Positions 1-5,921 of a stretch of DNA of 10,041 bases are shown here, piece after piece (within the stretch, counting starts at the first letter, position 1; each line of letters opens with the position of its first letter). Position numbers and translations under genes: made by a program. This DNA is from Hyphomicrobiales bacterium. GTDB lineage: Bacteria > Pseudomonadota > Alphaproteobacteria > Rhizobiales > Beijerinckiaceae. The stretch spans positions 1-10,041 of the forward strand of contig JAQGJO010000398.1 of the NCBI GenBank assembly GCA_028290595.1, written 5' to 3'. Below the pieces are notes generated by a model. The model made no database searches, was not told the origin of the DNA, and saw only the letters and a program-made list of their open reading frames with translations.

Positions 1-140
1 TCAAACTGACCGGCCCCGAACAGTTGAAGGCCTTGTTGCCCGCCATTGGCGAGAACGACGTCATGCCCGGCACGCTTGAGCACGATATCGATCGTCGCGA
101 GAATCGCAGGGTCGTCATCGATCACCAGAACCCGTGCCAC
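1..140 (-). CDS. Response regulator receiver domain, N-terminal part (cut by window edge)
   Basis: Reading the minus strand from a GTG at 140 gives 46 residues beginning VARVLVIDDDPAIL and continuing through a helix rich in Ile, Val and Leu to VVLANGGQQGLQLF. This is the beta1-alpha1-beta2-alpha2 start of a CheY-like receiver domain. The DDD at residues 8-10 holds the acidic-pocket aspartates. The phosphoacceptor Asp, normally near residue 52-56, lies beyond the window edge, as does any output domain. The GTG start is favoured because ACGGAGG (146-152) sits 5 nt upstream and the residues match the normal start of the family. The protein would be the phosphorylated partner of a sensor kinase, but neither the kinase nor the output class can be seen. 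It is unrelated in function to the tail genes to its right. Confidence 0.85.
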   Translation of the reverse strand, partial: MARVLVIDDDPAILATIDIVLKRAGHDVVLANGGQQGLQLFGAGQF

Positions 141-528
141 GGGCGCCTCCGTAAAGGCCGAGAAAATCAGCTAAAGGTTGCATGTTCGGTAGGCGGCAGC
201 AAGGGCAAGTCCTATCTTTCGGGAGCCCGCGAGTCCCTCTCAGCCGAAGCTCTGCGCGGCTGCTTCGCCGCCGCCGAAAGCAGCCGCGCGACCGCCACAA
301 ATCGCCGCCTACACAGGGCTTCTGCTGAGCAGTATGGAACGCCGCCAAGCTCGATCAGAGGTACTGTACTCCGCGGCAGTTGAAGCGACTCCATGGAGGT
401 AGCTGGCGCCATAGCAAGCAAATATTCCCCCTCATCCTTCTGTTCCGCGCAGAATCCACGTCTTTGCGAGCCCAGGGGAATGCCAATTGGTTTCCCTGAC
501 CTCGCCATGACGAACAACACGTCATCCA
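141..528. other. Region between response regulator and DUF2163 remnant
   Basis: No gene here is well supported. It contains the doubtful 105-codon frame, the 12-bp hairpin at 254-289, and the ACGGAGG ribosome binding site of the response regulator at 146-152. The tail genes expected after DUF2163 (NlpC/P60 peptidase, large host-specificity protein) are missing, so the cluster ends abruptly at this point. Confidence 0.5.
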
Positions 529-529
529 T
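212..529 (-). CDS. Hypothetical small protein (doubtful)
   Basis: A 105-codon frame starts at an ATG whose A is shared with the TGA stop of the DUF2163 remnant (TGATG), an arrangement typical of translational coupling. The N-terminal 70 residues (starting MDDVLFVMAR, then PIGIPLGS, DEGEYLLAMAP, VPLIELGGVPYC) look more protein-like than the arginine- and alanine-rich tail. That tail runs through a strong hairpin at 254-289. I do not recognise a family. It is not the NlpC/P60 peptidase that normally follows DUF2163 in gene transfer agent clusters, because the Cys/His peptidase motifs are absent. No clear ribosome binding site is visible. It may be a real small gene, a remnant, or chance. Confidence 0.25.
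   Translation of the reverse strand: MDDVLFVMARSGKPIGIPLGSQRRGFCAEQKDEGEYLLAMAPATSMESLQLPRSTVPLIELGGVPYCSAEALCRRRFVAVARLLSAAAKQPRRASAERDSRAPER
254..289. repeat. Perfect 12-bp inverted repeat (hairpin)
   Basis: GCGCGGCTGCTT (254-265) is exactly complementary to AAGCAGCCGCGC (278-289) around a 12-nt loop. There is no T-run on either side, so it is not a canonical intrinsic terminator. It lies between the tail-gene remnant and the response regulator, and could end or process the minus-strand transcript. Confidence 0.6.
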
Positions 530-1073
530 CACAGCGTGAAGAACCCGCGATCGACACTGTCGTCGCCGGCGACCGTTCCCGGCGTCGGATAGCTCATGAC
601 GAAATCGTTGCCGGGAATCTGCGGGAAGCCGCGGAAATTGTCGGCGTTGCCAAAGCGGTCGCGGCAGGTCGCGAAGCGCTTGTCGCAGCCGGCGCGGATC
701 GTGAACGCATCGCCGGGCGCGATCGGCTCCGGCATCGCCTGCCACAACGTCAGCCGGATCTCGCCGGATACGACGCGGTGCTGCTTGATCTCGACGGCGA
801 GGCCGGCATTGGCGCCGCCGGTCCAGTCCAGCCGACCGGCGCCGAACAGCCCGTCGGCATAGGCGCCGAGGCCATCGGCGGTGAACATCGAGGCGCCCGC
901 AGCGCCGCCACCGTACCACTGCCGCGCCAGGCGGGATTGCCGAGATCGACGCGGCATCTGGCATCGCCGAGATCGACGCCGCATTTCGCGGTACAGAGCC
1001 GCCCGCTCTCCTGCGACAGCAGGTCTGCGAGGCCGCGCAGTTCGGCGGTAAAGGCGGCGCCCTCGCGTCTGAT
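529..1073 (-). pseudogene. DUF2163 tail protein, C-terminal remnant (nonsense codon and frameshift)
   Basis: This is the C-terminal two thirds of a DUF2163 protein, a phage or GTA tail/baseplate-hub component (the equivalent of Rhodobacter GTA gene 13). The frame continues that of the upstream fusion. Just after the TAA at 1074-1076 it reads IRREGAAFTAEL and then a cysteine-containing CGVDLGDARC segment. It then shifts frame by one base near 900-912. In the new frame (readable from about 984 to the TGA at 529) come FTADGLGAYADG, LWQAMPEPI, then GCDKRFATC and GFPQIPGNDF, the strongly conserved family ending. Restoring GAA for TAA (giving GRLGEIRREG) and adding one base would recover a normal family sequence, so both are inactivating changes in an older gene. 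The N-terminal 70 or so residues of DUF2163 are also missing. It cannot encode a working tail protein as it stands. Confidence 0.8.
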
Positions 1074-1640
1074 TTAACCGAGCCGGCCGCGCGCGGTGAG
1101 CACGCGCAGCGACACGTCGCTCCAGTCCACCAGCCAGGTCTCGACGGCGGCGGCGTCATAGCGCCCGGCCGCCAGATCCGCTTCGGTCAGCGTCGCATCG
1201 TCGAACGCGCCGGCGATCTCGCCACCGATGCGCACGCTGCCATCGACCGGCTTGGCGATCCGCCGCGCATAGGGCGCAAAGCCCGCGCCATAGGTCTTCA
1301 GCAGCGGAAACGCCGAGGTCACGCCATCGCCGATGCCGATGCCCTGATCCAGTGGCGATGGCGTCAGGCCCGGCGCGCTCGACGCATGATCGAGCCGGTC
1401 GCGCCAGCGAAAGCCGTGCAGCCGGCCGCGCCGTTCCTCGAAGAACGCGACGACGCTTTGCAGCGCCGCCAGCGTCTTGATGCCGTAGCCGGCATCATAA
1501 CGCCGCCGCGAATCCGCCCAGCGCGCGTTGCGCGCCTCGCGCCCCGAACCGAACGACACGATCTCGGTGCGCCGCTCCGGCCCGCCCGCGCTCTTCAGGG
1601 CGATATCGAGCGGAAACAGGATCTCGTGAAAGGCGGTCAT
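1074..1640 (-). CDS. DUF2460 tail protein truncated and fused in frame to middle of DUF2163 (decayed GTA-type gene)
   Basis: Residues 1-139 are the DUF2460 family (GTA gene 12 equivalent, tail structure): MTAFHEILFPLDIAL at the start, then GGPERRTEIV, GREARNARWA, RRRYDAGYGI, a FFEERRGRLHGFRWRD block and IGIGDGVTSAF. The family normally continues for about 70 more residues to a VPVRFDTD-type C-terminus. Here, at about residue 140 (near base 1221), it switches to EIAGAFDDATLTEADLAAGR, AAVETWLVDWSD and TARGRLG, which is the middle of DUF2163. A deletion of several hundred bases therefore joined two neighbouring genes in frame. The product stops at TAA (1074-1076), where the DUF2163 family has Glu. 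The start is the natural family N-terminus, but no good ribosome binding site precedes it; the upstream DNA is a repeat element. The product is probably non-functional. Confidence 0.75.
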   Translation of the reverse strand: MTAFHEILFPLDIALKSAGGPERRTEIVSFGSGREARNARWADSRRRYDAGYGIKTLAALQSVVAFFEERRGRLHGFRWRDRLDHASSAPGLTPSPLDQGIGIGDGVTSAFPLLKTYGAGFAPYARRIAKPVDGSVRIGGEIAGAFDDATLTEADLAAGRYDAAAVETWLVDWSDVSLRVLTARGRLG

Positions 1641-1654
1641 GAGATGGATCTCAC

Positions 1655-1790
1655 TATTCTTCGTTCCCCGGACGCAGCGCAGCGCGAAGCGGTGCGCTGC
1701 AAATCCGGGGCCCCGATGATGCGAAGAGAGAAGTCGGGATACCGGCTCTGCGCAGCAGCACGTTGTGCTGCATCGCGCCGGGAAAAGAAT
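1655..1790. repeat. Palindromic intergenic repeat with two hairpins (Bradyrhizobium/Rhodopseudomonas-like)
   Basis: Two stem-loops lie side by side. The first runs from 1666 to 1710: CCCCGGA (1666-1672) pairs with TCCGGGG (1704-1710), and inside it CAGCGCA (1675-1681) pairs with TGCGCTG (1693-1699). The second has a perfect stem GCAGCAC (1755-1761) with GTGCTGC (1765-1771), inside an outer CCGGC/GCCGG pairing (1742-1746, 1777-1781). Two linked hairpins ending in CCCCGGA and CCGGGA-like motifs resemble a dispersed repeat I recall from intergenic DNA of these genera; I cannot verify the family here. It fills the space between the left tape-measure remnant and DUF2460, genes that are usually closely packed. 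Confidence 0.6.
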
Positions 1791-1799
1791 ACGGCGGCC

Positions 1800-1850
1800 T
1801 CACAAGCTCCGCTGCCCGCGCGCCACCGCGCGGGCGATCTGGCCGGTGAC
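1800..1850 (-). repeat. Left 51-bp direct repeat: copy of 3' end of tape-measure gene (att-like)
   Basis: On the minus strand this encodes VTGQIARAVARGQRSL and a TGA stop, the same 16 residues that end the tape-measure gene at 9464-9514. The two copies match at 49 of 51 bases, in the same orientation, and the match ends abruptly on both sides. The mismatches are at 1806 (g versus a at 9470) and 1818 (g versus c at 9482). The right copy is joined to the full gene; this left copy is an orphan fragment next to unrelated DNA. Together they bracket the inserted segment. Confidence 0.9.
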
Positions 1851-1979
1851 CCCGCCTTCATCAAATTGGCATTCATCCGAATTGGCTACGCGCTTAAGGA
1901 CCGCATCGTTCAACGCGTAAGATTGTCGGTGCGCAGACCGAGTTCGCGCCGCGGGTGGCAGTGATGGTCTTCGCGGCAT
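1800..1979 (-). CDS. Small chimeric open frame ending in the tape-measure tail (doubtful)
   Basis: A 59-residue frame starts at an ATG (1977-1979) and runs without a break into the left 51-bp repeat, so its last 16 residues are the tape-measure C-terminus. The inserted part includes SYALNDAVLKRVANSDE and CQFDEGG, which I do not recognise. No ribosome binding site is apparent. It could be the tail of an older gene that lay at the island edge, or chance read-through of the junction. Confidence 0.15.
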   Translation of the reverse strand: MPRRPSLPPAARTRSAHRQSYALNDAVLKRVANSDECQFDEGGVTGQIARAVARGQRSL

Positions 1980-2055
1980 AATTCAGCGCGAAAGGTGCCA
2001 CTGCCGCCGACGACGCTTTCGGCATCTTGGTCGTTTGTCGTTCGATAGATGCCGG
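1851..2055. other. Left edge of inserted segment, no supported gene
   Basis: Apart from the small chimeric frame described separately, I see no convincing gene between the left repeat and the stop of the winged-helix regulator. A weak inverted repeat GGCAGTG (1957-1963) / CACTGCC (1999-2005) is present. No T-rich intrinsic terminator is seen after the regulator. Confidence 0.4.
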
Positions 2056-3639
2056 TTAGTCAGGGAGCCCTGCAAGCCTCAAGCCATCCACGGCCATTTC
2101 GAAGTCCTGTGGTCGCCTCACGAGCAACCAGTCATCGAGGTTGCCGACGCGCAGTGTGGGATCGAGACGGCGAACTTCGACCATGGCTCTCCGGGCTTCC
2201 GTCATTCGGCCAGCCAACGCGTGAGCCGCCGCCGAGAACGCGGCGACGCGCAAGATGTTCGGCTCCTCCTGCGAAGCCTTCTCCAGGCAAGAGACCGCTT
2301 CGTCGAAGCGACCGCAGTACATGTGCGACATCGCGATTCCGGTCCACATCTGGAAGATCTCGGGATCCAGCGGACTGAGACGCATTGCCCGCAAAAAATA
2401 AGCGATGGCGTCGTCGTGCTCACCCATCGAAACCCTTTGGTATCCGCCAAGGTACCAAATGGTTGAGAGATTGGGATTGAGCACGAGCGCCCTATCGACG
2501 TAGGCCCGACAGGTCTCCAGATCGCCGCCGAAATGTGGCCACGCGTGACCGCCCCTGGTCAAAGCCACCGCATCGTTCTTCCCAAGTTTGACGGCGCGGC
2601 TCGCCAAGCGCCCGGCCTCATCGCCATCGACCCGGCGGTCTTTCAGCCATCGGTTCATCTTGAGCCAGTAGTAGCAGCCTGCGGCCATCCCATAGGCCGA
2701 CGCGAAATCCGGATCGATCTCGATCGATTTATAGAAAAAGGCCAACGCCTCATCGATTCCGGATTTGGTCGCCAGATGAAACTTGGCAAGGCCACGCAAA
2801 TAGTAGCCGTAGGCATCGAGCCGCTCGGTGGGCTTTTGCTTGGAACGTTCGATCTCGGCAGATTCGAGTTGCGGCGCCACCGCGCCCACCACGCTGGCGG
2901 CGACCTGATCCTGAAGCGCGAAGATATCCTCGAACGTACCTTCGAACCGCTCGCCCCAGAGGTGGGCTCCGGTCGTGGCGTCTACCAGCTGTCCCGTGAT
3001 GCGCACCTTCGCGCCTATTTTGCGGACGCTACCTTCCAGCACGTATCGAACGCCCAGTTCACGCCCGACCTGCCGGACATCGACCGCCCGGCCCTTATAG
3101 GTGAAGCTAGAGTTGCGGGCGATGACGAATAGCCAGCGTATTCTCGACAGAGCCAGGATGATGTCTTCCACGATGCCATCGGCGAAATAGTCATCCTCGG
3201 CATCCTTGCTCAGATTCACGAAAGGCAGAGCCGCGATGGACGGACGGTCGGGAAGTGCAAGGGGCTGCGTTGCGCCGCCGTCCGGAGACCGGGCCCCCGC
3301 CCGCTGCTGCGTCGGTTCGTCCACGCCAGATCTCTCCGTAACGTCGCCGATGAAGCGGAATCCCTTGCGTGCGACCGTCCGGATCAGGCGCTGTTCGCGG
3401 CCGCTATCCCCGATCGCTTTGCGGGCAGCGTTGATATGGCTGGCTAAGGTCGAGTCCGAGACAGCTTTTCCAGCCCAAACGGCATCGAGAAGCATCTCTC
3501 TGCCGACGACACGGCCGCTGTTCGTCAGGAGAAAGACGATCAGGTCGAATACTTTTGGTGCCAGGGCGATTTTTTCCCCGCCACGGGTAAGCTCTCTTCG
3601 GTCTGGATCAACGACGCAATCCCCAAACACGAACGTCAT
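2056..3639 (-). CDS. Winged-helix transcriptional regulator with TolB-N-like and TPR domains
   Basis: A 527-residue protein with three parts. Residues 1-95 are an OmpR/CadC-type winged helix (FGDCVVDPDRRELTRGG, then APKVFDLIVFLL, DAVWAGKAVSDSTLASHI, and a final RTVARKGFRFIG wing), which binds DNA. After a linker rich in Ala, Gly and Pro, residues 130-260 are a TolB-N/FlgO-like module (PSIAALPFVNLS, YFADGIVEDI, YVLEGSVRK, GAHLWGERFEG) common in soluble rhizobial regulators and adenylate-cyclase-like proteins. Residues 270-515 hold TPR repeats, for example EALAFFYKSIEIDPDFASAY and AYVDRALVLNPNLSTIWY. There is no receiver domain and no clear membrane segment, so it is probably a cytoplasmic regulator with a protein- or ligand-sensing TPR part. 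The start is supported by a GAGG 7-8 nt upstream. It is transcribed away from the AraC gene across a 473-bp divergent region. Its target is unknown. Confidence 0.88.
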   Translation of the reverse strand: MTFVFGDCVVDPDRRELTRGGEKIALAPKVFDLIVFLLTNSGRVVGREMLLDAVWAGKAVSDSTLASHINAARKAIGDSGREQRLIRTVARKGFRFIGDVTERSGVDEPTQQRAGARSPDGGATQPLALPDRPSIAALPFVNLSKDAEDDYFADGIVEDIILALSRIRWLFVIARNSSFTYKGRAVDVRQVGRELGVRYVLEGSVRKIGAKVRITGQLVDATTGAHLWGERFEGTFEDIFALQDQVAASVVGAVAPQLESAEIERSKQKPTERLDAYGYYLRGLAKFHLATKSGIDEALAFFYKSIEIDPDFASAYGMAAGCYYWLKMNRWLKDRRVDGDEAGRLASRAVKLGKNDAVALTRGGHAWPHFGGDLETCRAYVDRALVLNPNLSTIWYLGGYQRVSMGEHDDAIAYFLRAMRLSPLDPEIFQMWTGIAMSHMYCGRFDEAVSCLEKASQEEPNILRVAAFSAAAHALAGRMTEARRAMVEVRRLDPTLRVGNLDDWLLVRRPQDFEMAVDGLRLAGLPD

Positions 3640-3821
3640 CCGGCATTCCTCTTCGCTTTGGCGCGAAGAGCAATCGAGGGAATCTCGGCGTCGCGCGCTG
3701 CCAGCGGAGGCTTTGTAGCACCGTTATCCCGTCGGTTTGTGGATAAAGTTCCAAGCCGCTGTCGCGCGAAATACAAGGTATTCGCAAAGTCTCGGAATTC
3801 GATTTGAGGCATGCTTTGCAC
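3636..3821 (-). CDS. Possible 61-residue leader peptide overlapping the winged-helix gene (doubtful)
   Basis: A GTG at 3821 is preceded by GAGG (3827-3830) with a 5-nt spacer and opens a frame of 61 codons. Its TGA stop overlaps the ATG of the winged-helix regulator in an ATGA arrangement, typical of translational coupling. The peptide (starting MQSMPQIEFRDF) matches nothing I know and its composition is not distinctive, so chance is quite possible. Confidence 0.2.
   Translation of the reverse strand: MQSMPQIEFRDFANTLYFARQRLGTLSTNRRDNGATKPPLAARDAEIPSIALRAKAKRNAG
3649..3670 (-). promoter_or_regulatory. Hairpin overlapping the ribosome binding site of the winged-helix gene
   Basis: CTCTTCGC (3649-3656) is perfectly complementary to GCGAAGAG (3663-3670) with a 6-nt loop. 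In the minus-strand mRNA the start-proximal arm includes part of the purine-rich stretch GAAGAGGA just before the ATG at 3639. Folding would partly hide the ribosome binding site. A regulatory role is inference. Confidence 0.4.
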
Positions 3822-3917
3822 GGCAACCTCGAAGACGCGATCCCTGTCGCCACGCCAGTAAAGGCCGCGCCTTGCAATGGATCAGTCAGCCCCCTGCAAT
3901 GAGTCGCACAAGACCGA

Positions 3918-3931
3918 GGTATTTTAATACC
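3918..3931. promoter_or_regulatory. AT-rich palindrome, possible operator
   Basis: GGTATT and AATACC are exact inverted arms around TT, in an otherwise GC-rich region between two divergent regulator genes. The position and symmetry fit a dimeric regulator site or a promoter element; which protein would bind is unknown. Confidence 0.35.
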
Positions 3932-4043
3932 GAGCAACGATGAACCAATCGATGGGACAGCTAAACCAGTTAGCGAACGCGACATTGCGTATCGGAATTT
4001 GCGCAGCGGCTGCGCTGCAGTCGCGGACCGACGAACCGGCGCG

Positions 4044-4055
4044 TCAGCGCGCTGA
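4044..4055. promoter_or_regulatory. Perfect 12-bp palindrome upstream of AraC gene
   Basis: TCAGCGCGCTGA is its own reverse complement and lies 57 bp before the AraC start codon, where an autoregulatory operator could sit. Flanking GC/GC bases extend the symmetry after one mismatch. The function is inference; GC-rich palindromes also occur by chance. Confidence 0.3.
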
Positions 4056-4112
4056 TGCCGCAATCGGGCGAGCGACATCGACACGATCCGACGGCATGGG
4101 GAGGAGCCGTCC

Positions 4113-5066
4113 ATGAGCAAGCTGATCATGCGCAGACCTTCACAGGAGAATCCGCCAGCCGCACCTGAGGCGCGCCGGAGCAACGGGCCGACCGCCGACA
4201 GGCGTCCTGCCGATGTGGAGATGGCCCGCGTGCTCGGGACCGAACCGCTTCGCATGGCCTTGGATCCGTCTGGTGCCGCGATAGCCCACTGGCAACATGA
4301 ACCATTGCACGACGTCGTCGAGCCCATGACCCATCACGTCGTCATGGCTTACAACGGTACGATGCAGCGCATGGAGCGGCGGACAGGAAGATCGGTTGCG
4401 ATTGGAACGTTTCGTCCCGGGGTTGTGATCATCATTCCGGAAGGATCAAGCTCGCGATGGGATATTCCGAAACCTGTCGATGTCGTTCAGCTCTATCTTC
4501 CGCACACCATGCTCGAGCGCGTTGCCGGTGAAGCCGACATGGCCGCTCCTGGCGACCTTCTGGAGCGAACGGCGCATCCCGACCCCATTACATCGCGGTT
4601 GCTCTTGAGTGCGGCGGACGTCCTGGAGGGCAACGCGGCCCTGGATACCCTGTTCAGGCAGCAAGTGACGGATCTTCTGGCCACGCGCCTCCTGGCTGCG
4701 CACACCGGTTCGCCAACCACCTTCCAGCCGACCATGGGTGGGCTGTCGCCGAAGGTCCTGCTCCGCGCCATCGAGCGCTTGCGCTCGGACAGCGATGCGG
4801 ACGTCTCCCTCGCTGCGCTGGCTTCGGATGCGGGCCTGTCCCGATTCCATTTCTGCCGTGCCTTCAAGGAAAGCACCGGGCTTTCGCCTCATGCCTGGCT
4901 GCGACAGCACCGGCTCGAGCAGGCCATGCAAATGCTGCGCGACACCGACGCCTCGGTCGTGTCGGTCGCAGCGGCGCTGGGTTATGCCTCCCAAACCGCC
5001 TTCGCCGCAGCGTTCAGAAAGCTGACCGGCGAAACCCCCAGCGATTGGCGACGACGCGCGCGTTAG
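4113..5066 (+). CDS. AraC-family transcriptional regulator
   Basis: A 317-residue protein. The C-terminal 105 residues are a classic AraC/XylS DNA-binding domain with two helix-turn-helix units. The first, near 232-255, reads SLAALASDAGLSRFHFCRAF followed by KESTGLSPHAWL; the second, near 280-305, has SVVSVAAALGYASQTAFAAAF, LTGETPSDWR. Residues 40-135 look like a beta-rich cupin-like sensor domain (GTFRPGVVIIIPEGSS, VDVVQLYLP), so the protein probably responds to a small molecule. The start is supported by GGGGAGGAG with a 6-nt spacer. It lies just upstream of the sigma gene on the same strand, and paired direct-repeat sites consistent with an AraC operator begin at its own stop codon. It is therefore the likely local activator of the sigma gene and the hydrolase operon. 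The ligand is unknown. Confidence 0.92.
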   Translation: MSKLIMRRPSQENPPAAPEARRSNGPTADRRPADVEMARVLGTEPLRMALDPSGAAIAHWQHEPLHDVVEPMTHHVVMAYNGTMQRMERRTGRSVAIGTFRPGVVIIIPEGSSSRWDIPKPVDVVQLYLPHTMLERVAGEADMAAPGDLLERTAHPDPITSRLLLSAADVLEGNAALDTLFRQQVTDLLATRLLAAHTGSPTTFQPTMGGLSPKVLLRAIERLRSDSDADVSLAALASDAGLSRFHFCRAFKESTGLSPHAWLRQHRLEQAMQMLRDTDASVVSVAAALGYASQTAFAAAFRKLTGETPSDWRRRAR

Positions 5067-5173
5067 CAGCAATCACTCGACAAGCACGTCAATTGCTCTG
5101 GGGCAGTTGCACGCCTGCCAGATCATTGTCGCATCCACGCTAACAACGGATGGAGACAAAAGATGGCCTGGAA
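5062..5173 (+). repeat. Duplicated leader, copy A (upstream of sigma gene)
   Basis: This segment is repeated at 5871-5987. The first block (5062-5108 versus 5871-5917) matches at 42 of 47 bases and ends in CTGGGGCAGTT. The last block (5135-5173 versus 5949-5987) matches at about 32 of 39 bases and contains the ribosome binding site GGAGACAA, the start codon, and the first codons M(A/V)WN. The middle is diverged and differs by 5 nt in length. The copy begins at the AraC stop codon and ends in the sigma gene. Confidence 0.85.
5070..5108 (+). promoter_or_regulatory. Putative AraC-type operator A (two direct half-sites 20 bp apart)
   Basis: CAATCACTC (5070-5078) and CAATTGCTC (5090-5098) are direct copies agreeing at 7 of 9 positions with a 20-bp period, followed at once by TGGGGCAGTT. 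AraC-family proteins usually bind two direct half-sites about two helical turns apart, next to the -35 region. The same pair occurs in leader copy B. Binding by the adjacent AraC protein is inference. Confidence 0.45.
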
Positions 5174-5921
5174 TCTCGCCAGCCCTGGTCATGGCAAGCT
5201 GGTTTATGCCGCCGGAAATGCGACGAAGTCGCAGGAGAGTATCTCAGACGAGCTGCTTCTGAAACGTGTTGCGGAGGGCGACAAAGCCGCAATGCACATC
5301 ATGTTCGCTCGCCACCGCGTCAGAGTATTTCGCTTCATCCAGAGAATGGTCCGCAATCCGGCCATTGCCGACGATCTCGTCAGCCAGGTGTTCCTTGATG
5401 TATGGCGATCAGCAAACACGTTCGAAAGCCGCGCACGAGTTTCCACGTGGCTGCTCTCGATTGCCCGCTTCAAGGCGCTGCACTCTCTACGAGAGCGACG
5501 ACATGAGCATATCGAACAAGACGATGTGGCTGGAATCGTCGATTCCGCAGACACCCCGGACGTGGCGCTCGATCGCAAGGAAACGAATGTCATCTTGCGC
5601 GCATGCATCAACAAATTGTCTCCAGCTCACCGCGAAATCATCGACCTGGTATACTATCACGAACAGTCGGTCGCTGAAGCGAGCATGATTGTCGGCATTC
5701 CCGTTGCCACCGTGAAGAGCCGGATGTTTTTCGCGCGCAAGTACCTTGCAAGAATGCTTGTGAGCGCCGGCTTCGAGGCGGCAGCGATCCGAACAAACGA
5801 TAAGGCCAGACAAGCAAGACCATCTCGCGGGTCGGATCTCAAAGAGCGAGCAATTGGTGACGGCACGTGGGTTAGCAGCAATCGCTCTACAAGCACGCCA
5901 ATCGCGCTGGGGCAGTTATAG
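5163..5921 (+). CDS. ECF-type RNA polymerase sigma-70 factor
   Basis: A 252-residue sigma factor of the extracytoplasmic-function type. Region 2 spans about 30-112: [33 protein letters not shown], then [10 protein letters not shown] (core binding) and [17 protein letters not shown] (-10 recognition). Region 4 spans about 148-200: [20 protein letters not shown], then the helix-turn-helix [20 protein letters not shown], with -35 contacts. The start is supported by GGAGA 6-7 nt upstream. The roughly 30 residues before region 2 and 50 residues after region 4 are extra compared with a minimal ECF protein, and the last 16 (237-252) are encoded inside the second copy of the duplicated leader. No anti-sigma gene is adjacent, so control may be transcriptional, plausibly by the neighbouring AraC protein, or by an anti-sigma factor elsewhere. 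Confidence 0.92.
   Translation: MAWNLASPGHGKLVYAAGNATKSQESISDELLLKRVAEGDKAAMHIMFARHRVRVFRFIQRMVRNPAIADDLVSQVFLDVWRSANTFESRARVSTWLLSIARFKALHSLRERRHEHIEQDDVAGIVDSADTPDVALDRKETNVILRACINKLSPAHREIIDLVYYHEQSVAEASMIVGIPVATVKSRMFFARKYLARMLVSAGFEAAAIRTNDKARQARPSRGSDLKERAIGDGTWVSSNRSTSTPIALGQL

Larger units (their letters stand above)
3640..4112. promoter_or_regulatory. Divergent intergenic region between winged-helix and AraC genes
   Basis: This 473-bp region must carry the promoters of both divergent regulators. Visible elements are the 8-bp hairpin at 3649-3670, a palindrome GGTATT-TT-AATACC at 3918-3931, a perfect 12-bp palindrome TCAGCGCGCTGA at 4044-4055, and the AraC ribosome binding site GGGGAGGAG at 4098-4106. 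I could not assign -35/-10 boxes with confidence. No RNA gene is seen. Confidence 0.5.

Noticed and set aside
3608..4327. A 239-codon minus-strand frame spanning the divergent regulatory region.
   Set aside because: It overlaps the start of both regulators, has a Ser/Arg/Cys-rich composition with no motif, and would remove the space for two promoters.
5068..5097. Inverted repeat AGCAAT...ATTGCT in leader copy A, considered as an operator.
   Set aside because: It is broken in copy B (ATCGCG), whereas the direct-repeat pair is kept in both copies, so the direct repeat is the better candidate.
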